From positions 1 through 6,080 of the forward strand of contig CANQLQ010000128.1 in NCBI GenBank assembly GCA_947624755.1: a stretch of 6,080 nucleotides of DNA, given 5' to 3'. This stretch comes from an uncultured Clostridia bacterium. Lineage in GTDB: Bacteria; Bacillota; Clostridia; Oscillospirales; Acutalibacteraceae. The notes below the pieces were generated by a model, which did not search any database, was not told where the DNA came from, and saw only the letters and a program-made list of their open reading frames with translations. Every line of letters begins with the position of its first letter. The first letter of the stretch is position 1. Positions 1 through 5,618 of the stretch are shown in pieces. The translations under genes were made by a program, and so were the position numbers.

Positions 1-23
1 GAGCGCAGCCGTACGTCAGCATG

Positions 24-57
24 TTTCTTTTGGAACTTTTCTTTCAAAAGAAAAGTT
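24..57. repeat. Overlapping alternative hairpins (attenuator-like inverted repeat)
   Basis: AACTTTTCTTT at 34-44 is the exact reverse complement of AAAGAAAAGTT at 47-57, with only two bases between, giving a stem of about 10 bp. TTTCTTTTG at 24-32 is also the exact reverse complement of CAAAAGAAA at 45-53. The two stems share 45-53, so the DNA or RNA can form only one at a time. No long T tract follows on either strand, so a simple intrinsic terminator is not clear. A dispersed intergenic repeat, or the end of a transcript beyond the left edge, are both possible. Confidence 0.5.
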
Positions 58-153
58 CGCCGACGGCAGTCAAAACCAATAATTTGCACAAATTAAGGAA
101 TCAACGGAAAAACACTTTGTTACTAATTTGGAAGTAACTTAAAATCCAAGGTT

Positions 154-196
154 CTGTCGCCTTTATGCGATTTATGAAAAATTTAATTTGCGACAG
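154..196. repeat. Inverted repeat CTGTCGC / GCGACAG
   Basis: CTGTCGC at 154-160 is the perfect reverse complement of GCGACAG at 190-196, enclosing an AT-rich 29-base loop. It could act as a weak terminator or processing structure downstream of tsaB, but no U-run follows on the minus strand. The GCGACAG core reappears in relaxed form at 3730-3735 within the terminator-like hairpin after the XRE gene, which hints at a shared intergenic element. Confidence 0.4.
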
Positions 197-292
197 CCCC
201 GAGTATTTTGGCAAAGTATTACGGAATAATTTACCGTCAAGCAGAGCGGCTTGTATTAATCAGTGATTCCTTATGCCCTAAGCGTGATTTAA

Positions 293-988
293 TCAGAGGT
301 TCCTTAAGGTTCTCTTAGCTTTAAGTTCTCTTTCCGCCTGCGGCAAACGAAGATAAACCGGCATAAGTTCAGCCGCTTGAAGAAGCTTCTTTTCTTCAAA
401 ATTTTTCATTGCCGCAAAAGCAACGCTTGCCGCGTTTTGATATCTTATAACCGGCGGCGCAATATCGTAGCCGAGAGCCTTTTGGCAAATTTCGGCAGCG
501 TCGCCGACAAAGACGATTTTCTTGTCAAAGGTTTTGAGCTTATCGGCAAGCTCGGAAATTTTTATCGCTTCGTCCTCGGTAAGTCTTTTTACATTTTCGC
601 CGTTTATTTCAAAAATCGCCGTGTAAACCTGAGCGCATCTTGCGTCCATAACAGGACATGCGATTATATCCCGGCCGAGAAGGTTATACGCAAGTCCCTC
701 AAGAGTTGAAACGGCAATGCATTCTTTTTGAAGTCCATCGGCAAGACCCTTTATTGTGGCAATACCGATTCTGATTCCGGTAAATGAACCCGGGCCCACG
801 CAGCAGGCAAAATAGTCAATGGATGACAGTTCGGTTTCGCTGTTTTTAAGGGCTGAATCTATCATCGCAAGAAGAGTTCTTGAGTGAGTCAGACCTGCAT
901 TGGTGCTGCAAAGGCTAATAACCTTTTCATCTTGTGTTATTGCAGCGCTTGCACAGACCGCGCTTGTGTCAACAGACAAAATTTTCAT
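293..988 (-). CDS. tsaB: tRNA t6A biosynthesis protein TsaB (YeaZ)
   Basis: TsaB is the ASKHA-fold, non-catalytic partner of TsaD. The TsaB-TsaD-TsaE complex transfers threonylcarbamoyl to A37 of ANN-decoding tRNAs in the cytoplasm. The 231-residue product opens with MKILSVDTSA, the ASKHA phosphate-1-like motif usual for the family. It carries the signature GPGSFTGIRIG at residues 65-75 and ends with the typical PVYLR...QAERE block (residues 210-221). The length is normal. I chose the ATG at 988 because the protein then begins as the family does. An in-frame TTG at 1006 would add MKDKVN and is less likely, although AGGA/AAGG sequences lie upstream of the ATG. The gene overlaps the 3' end of tsaE by 20 bp, so the two are probably translationally coupled. 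No rimI or tsaD follows, so the catalytic TsaD must be encoded elsewhere. Confidence 0.95.
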   Translation of the reverse strand: MKILSVDTSAVCASAAITQDEKVISLCSTNAGLTHSRTLLAMIDSALKNSETELSSIDYFACCVGPGSFTGIRIGIATIKGLADGLQKECIAVSTLEGLAYNLLGRDIIACPVMDARCAQVYTAIFEINGENVKRLTEDEAIKISELADKLKTFDKKIVFVGDAAEICQKALGYDIAPPVIRYQNAASVAFAAMKNFEEKKLLQAAELMPVYLRLPQAERELKAKRTLRNL

Positions 989-1412
989 ATTCACCTTGTC
1001 CTTCAATTTTTATAATTCTTTCGTTGTCGGTTTCACCTCGTGAAATTTCAACCCGAATAGTATTTTCGGGAAGAGCGTTTTCAATATTTTCGCTCCATTC
1101 ACAAGCGAGAATACCGCCTGTTTCATAGTAATCGAAAAATCCGGTTGAATAAAGGTCGTACCAGCTTTCAACGCGGTACATATCGAAATGATAAAGGGTG
1201 ACCTTTCCGCGGTATTCATTTACGAGCGTAAAGGTAGGGCTTGAAACGTCGGCGTCAATACCCAAACCTTTTGCAAGACCGCGGGTAAAGGCTGTTTTTC
1301 CCATTCCGAGACCACCGAAAAAAGCGACAACAACAGGTCCTTGGAGTTTTTTCCCCATGCGTAAAGCGAAGTCCTGCGTTTCTTCAACGCTTTCGGTTTT
1401 CACCTCGAACAT
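969..1412 (-). CDS. tsaE: tRNA t6A biosynthesis ATPase TsaE (YjeE)
   Basis: TsaE is the small P-loop ATPase that resets the TsaB-TsaD complex during t6A tRNA modification. The 147-residue protein shows the Walker A loop GGLGMGKT at residues 33-40 and the family block SSPTF at 57-61. It also has LYHFDMYR at 73-80 (the conserved Asp is D77) and EWSENI at 105-110, the conserved Glu-Trp pair near the active site. The length is typical. The ATG at 1412 is well supported: AAGGGTGG lies at 1419-1426 on the minus strand, seven bases upstream of the start, and translation begins at the family's normal N-terminus. It is the first gene of the tsaE-tsaB operon, with a good promoter about 35 bp upstream. 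The stop at 969-971 lies inside tsaB. Confidence 0.96.
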   Translation of the reverse strand: MFEVKTESVEETQDFALRMGKKLQGPVVVAFFGGLGMGKTAFTRGLAKGLGIDADVSSPTFTLVNEYRGKVTLYHFDMYRVESWYDLYSTGFFDYYETGGILACEWSENIENALPENTIRVEISRGETDNERIIKIEGQGEYENFVC

Positions 1413-1445
1413 AACTTACCACCCTTTGAAAGATTTTACTGTTTA

Positions 1446-1473
1446 ATTGTACCATAAATTTTTAATAAGTCAA
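1446..1473 (-). promoter_or_regulatory. Extended -10 sigma-A promoter for tsaE-tsaB
   Basis: Read on the minus strand, TTGACT (1473-1468) is followed by a 16-bp spacer and TACAAT (1451-1446). The bases TGG precede the -10, making a TGn extended -10. Predicted transcription would start near 1439, leaving a leader of about 27 bases that contains the tsaE ribosome binding site. This is a strong match to the vegetative consensus and implies constitutive expression. Confidence 0.75.
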
Positions 1474-1482
1474 CTTTGCGAC

Positions 1483-1511
1483 TTGAAATATTATTTTAAA
1501 GCTTATATAAT
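1483..1511 (+). promoter_or_regulatory. Sigma-A promoter for the SEDS gene
   Basis: TTGAAA at 1483-1488 is followed by exactly 17 bp and TATAAT at 1506-1511. A second TATAAT at 1522-1527 has no good -35 and may be incidental or an alternative start. The predicted leader is about 85 bases. The -35 box lies only 9 bp from the -35 box of the divergent tsaE promoter. Confidence 0.7.
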
Positions 1512-1603
1512 AATTATTGCTTATAATATAGCATAGCTTTCTTTTACACTCTGATTTAATCAGGTTCTTTAATATACAAGTACAAAACATAGGAAGTGAT
1601 AAA

Positions 1604-2773
1604 TTGGCTTTGAAAACAGTTAAAAAGTTAATAAAAGAAACCGACAAATGGTTTTTGCTTATATGTACATTGCTTTCGGCTTTCGGTACGGTAATGGTCG
1701 CAAGCGCAACAAAAAGAACGCTTGACGAAGGCGAGTTTATTTCCCGTGACGCAAAAGTCATGATACTTGCTTTTGCTATCGGCTTTGTTATGTGTATGGT
1801 CATTTCGTTCATAGATTATGATATTATTCTGAAGCTTTGGCCTGTAATAGCCGGCGGCACGCTTATTCTTATGCTGCTTTTGTTTCCGTTTGGTGAAGCG
1901 TTAAACGAAGCGCGTCCGGACGCAAGATTATGGCTGAAAATTACAAGTTCTCTTTATTTCCAGCCTTCAGAGCTTTTAAAAATAGGGTTTATAGTTACCT
2001 TTTCTTATCATTTAAGTAAAGTTAAAAATGACATTTCAAGCATTAAAAATGTACTTCTTCTTTGTATTCATGCGGCAATACCGATAGGTCTTGTTGTTAT
2101 AACCGGAGATATGGGATCCGCCCTTATATTTATTCTTATGTTTATCGGAATGATGTTTGTTTCGGGTGTTCATTGGCTGTATTTTCCTGCGGGACTTCTT
2201 GCCGTTGCCGCAGTTTCTCCTATAGTATGGTTCAAGGTTTTCGACGATATCCAGCGAAATCGTATTCTTGCCCTTATTCACCCGGAAGACTATCCGAAAG
2301 AGATCTATCAGCAGCTTCAGGCGCTCAACGCAATGAAAGAGGGCGGCTTTTTCGGCACGGGTCTTTTCAAGGGTCCGTTTACCCAAAGCAACTCTATACC
2401 CGAAAGCCAGAACGATATGATTTTTTCATTGATTTGCGAAGAGCTTGGCTTTATCGGCGCAGCAGCGCTTGTACTACTTTTTATTCTTCTTGCCGTAAGA
2501 ATAATTTATGTTGCAAGGCGCTCGAATAATTTTGCGGCTTTAATGCTTTGTTACGGCGTTATGCTGATGATACTTTCTCAGGCAGTGGTAAATATCGGAA
2601 TGTGTACAATGCTTCTTCCGGTTATCGGAATTACGCTTCCGTTTATCAGCGCAGGCGGTTCTTCAACGGTAAGTCTTTATATTGCGGTAGGACTTGTACT
2701 AAGCGTCTATCGAAGCGGTTCAGGCTTCGGCTACGATAACGACTACCGCTTCTCCAGAATCTCAAGAACTTAG
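1604..2773 (+). CDS. rodA: SEDS-family peptidoglycan glycosyltransferase, RodA-like
   Basis: SEDS proteins are polytopic membrane enzymes that polymerise lipid II into glycan strands with a class B penicillin-binding protein. RodA serves wall elongation and FtsW division. The 389-residue product has about ten hydrophobic segments. Family landmarks are YFQPSELLK at 118-126, GDMGSAL at 168-174, NRILALIHPE at 219-228, GGFFGTGLFKG at 247-257 and PFISAGGSS at 346-354. The likely catalytic Asp of extracellular loop 4 is D271, within IPESQNDMIF; many relatives have HTD where this has QND. I favour RodA over FtsW from the GTGLFKGPFTQ...PESQND region, but the split is not certain. Translation starts at a TTG (1604-1606), supported by AGGAAGTG five bases upstream. 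No PBP gene is adjacent, and no clear terminator follows before the repeat tract. Confidence 0.88.
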   Translation: MALKTVKKLIKETDKWFLLICTLLSAFGTVMVASATKRTLDEGEFISRDAKVMILAFAIGFVMCMVISFIDYDIILKLWPVIAGGTLILMLLLFPFGEALNEARPDARLWLKITSSLYFQPSELLKIGFIVTFSYHLSKVKNDISSIKNVLLLCIHAAIPIGLVVITGDMGSALIFILMFIGMMFVSGVHWLYFPAGLLAVAAVSPIVWFKVFDDIQRNRILALIHPEDYPKEIYQQLQALNAMKEGGFFGTGLFKGPFTQSNSIPESQNDMIFSLICEELGFIGAAALVLLFILLAVRIIYVARRSNNFAALMLCYGVMLMILSQAVVNIGMCTMLLPVIGITLPFISAGGSSTVSLYIAVGLVLSVYRSGSGFGYDNDYRFSRISRT

Positions 2774-2789
2774 CATCGGCACGCATGGC

Positions 2790-2927
2790 GTGGCGGACAT
2801 CGTCCGCAGGAATTACGCGGGTTGGATTGATGTAAGCCTTTACTGCTTGCCCCACGGCACGGCTTAGTGCTGAACCTATTTTTTGCAATTTTCAATCTAA
2901 GCAACTTTGCCTCCCCTGAAAGGGGAG
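2790..2927. repeat. Tandem intergenic repeat, copy 1 (138 bp)
   Basis: This is the first of two adjacent copies. The left part (2790-2821) and the right part (from 2852) are almost identical to 2928-2959 and 2989 onward, while the middle (about 2822-2851) is diverged. It contains GCGGAC atc GTCCGC (2793-2807), GCAC/GTGC around 2857-2870, and an 8-bp stem CCTCCCCT/AGGGGAGG (2910-2928, loop GAA). Only shadow reading frames cross it. It looks like a dispersed palindromic intergenic element of the kind common in clostridial genomes. There is no transposase. Confidence 0.8.
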
Positions 2928-3065
2928 GTGGCGGACATCGTCCGCAGGAATTACGCGGGGCAGTTTGGAGTAAACATTTACACACATACCACGGCACAGC
3001 TTGGTGCTGAACCTATTTTTTGCAATTTTCAATCTAAGCAATTTTGCCTCCCCTGAAAGGGGAGA
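2928..3065. repeat. Tandem intergenic repeat, copy 2
   Basis: This second copy starts directly where copy 1 ends. The GCGGAC/GTCCGC hairpin recurs at 2931-2945, and the AT-rich block ending in the CTCCCCT/AGGGGAG hairpin recurs at 3048-3064. Copy differences in the right part are few, for example C/T in GCAA(C/T)TTTG. After it, 3066-3090 resembles a degenerate start of a third unit and ends in a TTTTT run at 3089-3093. Confidence 0.8.
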
Positions 3066-3178
3066 GGTCAGACATCGCCTGCGTCAGATTTTTCACATTT
3101 CTATAATACAATTATTGTTGGGGTAGGGAAGCAAAAAAGAAACAAAATAATAAAGAAAACAATGCCATATAGCATAAA

Positions 3179-3203
3179 GTTGCGCGATAGTTGCTGGCGC
3201 AAC
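3179..3203. promoter_or_regulatory. Palindrome upstream of XRE gene, candidate operator
   Basis: GTTGCGC at 3179-3185 and GCGCAAC at 3197-3203 are perfect inverted arms with an 11-base spacer, about one helical turn, as expected for a dimeric HTH protein. The site overlaps the -35 position of the predicted promoter for the gene at 3256. Autoregulation by that gene's product is a reasonable inference but is not shown by the sequence. Confidence 0.45.
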
Positions 3204-3215
3204 CGGTATTTTATT

Positions 3216-3224
3216 TGCTATACT
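3216..3224 (+). promoter_or_regulatory. Extended -10 promoter element for the XRE gene
   Basis: TGC followed by TATACT (3219-3224) makes an extended -10 element. There is no good -35 at 17 bp, where the palindrome's right arm lies, so the promoter may be weak or dependent on a regulator. The predicted start is near 3231, giving a leader of about 25 bases with AAGGGAG (3241-3247) as ribosome binding site. Confidence 0.5.
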
Positions 3225-3255
3225 GTGTCAGGAAAAACAGAAGGGAGACAGTAAT

Positions 3256-3600
3256 ATGGCTTACGCACCGACTATACTTTTCTTTGTAATTCTTAACCTT
3301 GTGATTTTTGCAGGATTAGGCTTTCTCCTCTACCTGCTGATAAAGGCTTTGAGGAAATATAAGTCTGACCCCGCAAGAAAGGAAAAAGTGGAAAAAGAAA
3401 AATCATTAGGCGAAGTTCTGAAAAAGCACCGAATGGATTGCAGCATGACTCAAGAGTTTGTTGCACAGACTCTTGGAGTCAGCCGACAGGCGGTATCCAA
3501 ATGGGAAAGCGGTCGCTCGGCTCCCAGCACAACGAATCTTATGGCTTTGGCCAAGCTCTTTGGCATATCGCCGGAAGATTTGCTGAAAGAAGTGCAATAA
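3256..3600 (+). CDS. Membrane-tethered XRE-family helix-turn-helix regulator
   Basis: The 114-residue protein has a hydrophobic segment at residues 5-29, rich in Ile, Leu, Phe and Val, followed by a basic stretch (KALRKYK, then a charged Lys/Glu linker to about residue 49). A Cro/C1-type helix-turn-helix follows at 51-110: TQEFVAQTLGVSRQAVSKWE at 65-84 holds helices 2 and 3, with APSTTNLMALAKLFGISPEDLL after it. The positive residues after the helix suggest that the DNA-binding domain faces the cytoplasm. Similar small TM-plus-XRE proteins occur in Firmicutes, but I know of no defined role. The ATG at 3256 has AAGGGAG eight bases upstream. The gene stands alone between the repeat tract and a convergent transporter gene. 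Its target is unknown; it may act on its own promoter through the palindrome at 3179-3203. Confidence 0.9.
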   Translation: MAYAPTILFFVILNLVIFAGLGFLLYLLIKALRKYKSDPARKEKVEKEKSLGEVLKKHRMDCSMTQEFVAQTLGVSRQAVSKWESGRSAPSTTNLMALAKLFGISPEDLLKEVQ

Positions 3601-3644
3601 AACGCCGTCTGTCGTTCACGCCGCACAACTGAATATTTTCACAT

Positions 3645-3682
3645 AAGCGCGTATTTTCGGTCTTTGAGAACAGGCGCTTTTT
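3645..3682 (+). terminator. Probable intrinsic terminator of the XRE gene
   Basis: AAGCGC (3645-3650) pairs with GCGCTT (3674-3679), and the run TTTTT (3678-3682) follows. The 23-base interior can add a second small stem, TTTTC (3654-3658) with GAGAA (3666-3670). It lies 45 bp after the stop codon in the right orientation. Confidence 0.5.
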
Positions 3683-3712
3683 GTACTCTAAAACGCACGT
3701 TTCAAAGAAATC

Positions 3713-3744
3713 GGGAGCTGCCCTTACTGCGACAGCTCCCTTTT
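3713..3744. terminator. Second terminator-like hairpin between convergent genes
   Basis: GGGAGCTG (3713-3720) is the perfect complement of CAGCTCCC (3733-3740), with a 12-base loop, followed by TTTT at 3741-3744 on the plus strand. On the minus strand the stem is followed by GATTTCTTTG, which is moderately U-rich, so it may also end the transporter transcript. It sits 39 bp beyond the transporter stop. Confidence 0.7.
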
Positions 3745-3759
3745 ATAAAATAATTCAAT

Positions 3760-3787
3760 ATATCTTAATTTTCATATCTTAATTTTC
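3760..3787. repeat. 14-bp tandem duplication at the transporter stop codon
   Basis: ATATCTTAATTTTC occurs twice head to tail, at 3760-3773 and 3774-3787, with no mismatch. The second copy contains the stop codon of the transporter gene (TAA at 3781-3779 on the minus strand) and its last codons. It is probably a slippage duplication with little effect, since the inner copy already stops translation. Confidence 0.85.
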
Positions 3788-5254
3788 GTTTTCCGCCTTG
3801 CTTCTTGCCTGTCTTACATAATCATAAACAGGTTCAAGTTTTTCCTTTGTGAGCGGATACGCAAACTTCATAAGAATGAAAACAAGAGTGTATACGATCA
3901 TCGGAATAAGTGTGCATACGAAAAGAATACCTTCACCGACGCCCTCAATATAACCCATATTGCCCATTTCGGCGCCGTTGTATCCCGCAACCTTGCTCAA
4001 AAGAAGAAGTCCGCCTGAATCCGCCGCCGTCTGACCGAGCTTGCGGCAGAAGGTGTAAACGGCATAGATAGCGCTTTCCGAGCGAAGACCGGTTTTGTAT
4101 TCCTGATAGTCGATAACGTCGGCAACAACAGCCCAGTTCGTGATGCTTACGAATGAATAACCGAAGCCGATGATGAAAAGGAAAATCATAAACACAGCAG
4201 GTGCACTGCCGGTTCTTTCACATTTTGGAACAATGAAGAACATAAGAATTGAAGCCAGAGCCGAGAAAAATGTTCCGACGCCGCAAAGCTCCTTTTTACC
4301 GAAGCGTTTTACAAGCTTGGGCATAAAGAGGATAAGGCAGACCATAGGCAGATAGTTTGCAATTGTGCCTATGATTGAAAGGTTTGTGTTTTCAAAATAG
4401 TTCTTGTAAAGATACTGATTGAGCGAAGCAAACTGAAGCTGACCGCTGATGAGAATGCCTGCAAGAGCAACAGAAACGAACGGACGGCTTTTGAGCATTC
4501 CGAGATAGGTTTTCTTCATATCCACGTTTGGATTTTCTTCCGAAGGTATACGCTCTTTTGTTGACTTGAAGCAGGCAAGATAGAATATAATTGCAAGAAC
4601 GCCCATAACGACAGCGAAAATCAGCATACCTTTTCCGTCAGCAACTTTATAGGTTGAAACTGTTCCGTCGGCGGCCGTTACAGATGTCTTTTTATAGATG
4701 ATAAGAGGGGCGACAAGAAGCGGAGCGGCGCCGCCGATTCCGCCGCCGATTGAACGGAAAGTTGAAAGAAGGGTTCTTCCGTCCGGGTCGTCGGTAATAA
4801 CCGAAGCCAGTGAACCGAACGGAATGTTCATTCCTGTATAAAGCATACCGAACAGTATGTATGTAATATACGCAAGGACAAGAATCAATGTCTGACTTTG
4901 GGTGAATTTGCTGAAATCAACAAAGCAAAGAATTGCTGAAATTCCGAGCGGAACGCAAAGCCATTTTAGATAGGGACGAAATTTGCCGTCTTTGCTCGGC
5001 CTTTTTTTCGCCACAATATAACCCCAAATCGGGTCGTTTATGGCGTCCCACAGCCTTGTAAGCAGCAAAAGAGAAGCGATTTTCTCTTCTGCAATTTTAA
5101 GAACGTCGGTATAGAACACCTTTAGGAAGGACGAAACATAGGTAAGCACAAACAGGTTGCCGCCGTCACCGAGCATATATCCTAAGCCTTCCTTTATTCC
5201 GATTTTGTTCGGGTGTTCATTTACCGGATTGACAGATGATGTCTTTTTAGACAT
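3779..5254 (-). CDS. GPH-family (MFS) glycoside/pentoside/hexuronide:cation symporter
   Basis: The 491-residue inner-membrane protein has about 12 hydrophobic helices and the hallmarks of the glycoside-pentoside-hexuronide:cation symporter family (MelB, XylP, GusB). An early GYMLGDGGNL is at residues 25-34. RLWDAINDPIWG at 67-78 contains D70 and D74, equivalent to the cation-site MelB Asp55 and Asp59. KFRPYLKW at 91-98, MNIPFGSLASVITDDPDGRT at 142-161, and ADVIDYQEYKTGLRSE at 378-393 are also present. N143 stands where MelB has Asp124, as in the XylP/GusB branch, so H+ rather than Na+ coupling is possible. The substrate cannot be read from the sequence, and no glycosidase gene is adjacent. 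The ATG at 5254 has AAAGGAGA at 5263-5270. A hydrophilic loop rich in Thr, Ala and Gly (190-209) separates two helices. Confidence 0.92.
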   Translation of the reverse strand: MSKKTSSVNPVNEHPNKIGIKEGLGYMLGDGGNLFVLTYVSSFLKVFYTDVLKIAEEKIASLLLLTRLWDAINDPIWGYIVAKKRPSKDGKFRPYLKWLCVPLGISAILCFVDFSKFTQSQTLILVLAYITYILFGMLYTGMNIPFGSLASVITDDPDGRTLLSTFRSIGGGIGGAAPLLVAPLIIYKKTSVTAADGTVSTYKVADGKGMLIFAVVMGVLAIIFYLACFKSTKERIPSEENPNVDMKKTYLGMLKSRPFVSVALAGILISGQLQFASLNQYLYKNYFENTNLSIIGTIANYLPMVCLILFMPKLVKRFGKKELCGVGTFFSALASILMFFIVPKCERTGSAPAVFMIFLFIIGFGYSFVSITNWAVVADVIDYQEYKTGLRSESAIYAVYTFCRKLGQTAADSGGLLLLSKVAGYNGAEMGNMGYIEGVGEGILFVCTLIPMIVYTLVFILMKFAYPLTKEKLEPVYDYVRQARSKAENEN

Positions 5255-5329
5255 TTTGTATCTCTCCTTTTAAAAGAATCTTTTTTCATAAATGATAAAT
5301 AAAAAATTCCCCTGAATATTCATAACAAA

Positions 5330-5358
5330 AGAATAACATTTAAAAAACAAAATTACAA
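5330..5358 (-). promoter_or_regulatory. Possible promoter of the GPH symporter gene
   Basis: On the minus strand TTGTAA (5358-5353), a 17-bp spacer and TATTCT (5335-5330) preceded by TGT give an imperfect extended -10 promoter. The start would be about 65 bp upstream of the ATG. Another candidate further up, TTGACT followed by GATAAG, has a poor -10. The region is AT-rich, so chance matches are likely. Confidence 0.35.
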
Positions 5359-5451
5359 GGGATTTGGCAAATATAAATAGACGTTAAACCTTATCTTGTC
5401 AGGTTGCATATAAGTCAAAGTCTAAATTTGTAAAAATTGCACATAGAGTAT

Positions 5452-5465
5452 TTTTATGCATAAAA
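5452..5465. promoter_or_regulatory. 14-bp perfect palindrome, candidate regulator site
   Basis: TTTTATGCATAAAA is its own reverse complement. It lies between two divergent genes, 39 bp upstream of the -35 of the surface-protein promoter and about 95 bp upstream of the possible symporter promoter. It could bind a regulator dimer, or be a chance product of AT-rich DNA. Confidence 0.3.
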
Positions 5466-5484
5466 TTTACATTAATATTTTCTG

Positions 5485-5495
5485 TGAGAATCTCA
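5485..5495. promoter_or_regulatory. Short palindrome TGAGA-A-TCTCA next to the -35 box
   Basis: The arms TGAGA (5485-5489) and TCTCA (5491-5495) flank one base and end 8 bp before the -35 of the promoter at 5504. The position would suit an activator or repressor site, but the arms are short. Confidence 0.25.
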
Positions 5496-5503
5496 AAAAG
5501 CAC

Positions 5504-5532
5504 TTGACAATTGAAGCCTTTTATTGTATCTT
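5504..5532 (+). promoter_or_regulatory. Strong sigma-A promoter for the surface-protein gene
   Basis: Consensus TTGACA at 5504-5509, a 17-bp spacer and TATCTT at 5527-5532 form a near-ideal vegetative promoter. Transcription would begin near 5539, leaving a leader of about 100 bases. Confidence 0.75.
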
Positions 5533-5546
5533 TGTAGAGAAATGAC

Positions 5547-5618
5547 TGGTTGATTCACCAAATTAAGGTGGGGAGACAAGCCATAATTACGGTAAGCGTT
5601 AAATGAAAGACGCAACCA
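5547..5618 (+). ncRNA. Possible structured leader of the surface-protein mRNA
   Basis: The predicted leader contains nested complementary segments. TGGTTG (5547-5552) pairs with CAACCA (5613-5618), closing the domain. CACC (5556-5559) pairs with GGTG (5567-5570), extended by two G-U pairs. GCGT (5596-5599) pairs with ACGC (5610-5613), sharing one base with the outer stem. The ribosome binding site AAAGGAG (5625-5631) lies just downstream. I recognise no known riboswitch consensus, so this is only a folding hypothesis. Confidence 0.3.

Larger units (their letters stand above)
1..292. other. Gene-free stretch with several inverted repeats
   Basis: I see no credible coding region here on either strand. 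In many Firmicutes rimI and tsaD follow tsaB, but no reading frame resembling either is present directly downstream of tsaB. The stretch holds two mutually exclusive hairpins at 24-57, a GCGACAG-type inverted repeat at 154-196, a short hairpin at 234-250 (CAAGC/GCTTG), and a 10-bp inverted pair TAAGGAATCA (94-103) / TGATTCCTTA (264-273). Such hairpin-rich intergenic DNA often belongs to repeat families dispersed through clostridial genomes, but only one copy of each is visible here. Confidence 0.6.

Noticed and set aside
989..1006. TTG start at 1006 for tsaB, adding MKDKVN
   Set aside because: The ATG at 988 gives the conserved family N-terminus MKILSVDTS. The extra residues are not family-like.
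2646..2997. Minus-strand open frames across the end of the SEDS gene and the tandem repeat
   Set aside because: They lie over the repeat units, contain repeated peptides (for example NSCGRCPP twice) created by the DNA repeat, and have no plausible start context.
2793..3064. CRISPR array or rho-independent terminator cluster
   Set aside because: There are only two long (138-bp) units with no regular short repeat/spacer pattern. The hairpins CCTCCCCT/AGGGGAGG are not followed by T-runs, so neither a CRISPR array nor a clear intrinsic terminator is supported.
5591..5604. Catabolite-responsive element-like sequence GGTAAGCGTTAAAT
   Set aside because: It matches the cre consensus at about 11 of 14 positions but lacks the symmetric CA end, and it sits in the predicted leader downstream of the promoter where it overlaps a possible RNA stem. 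Too weak to call.
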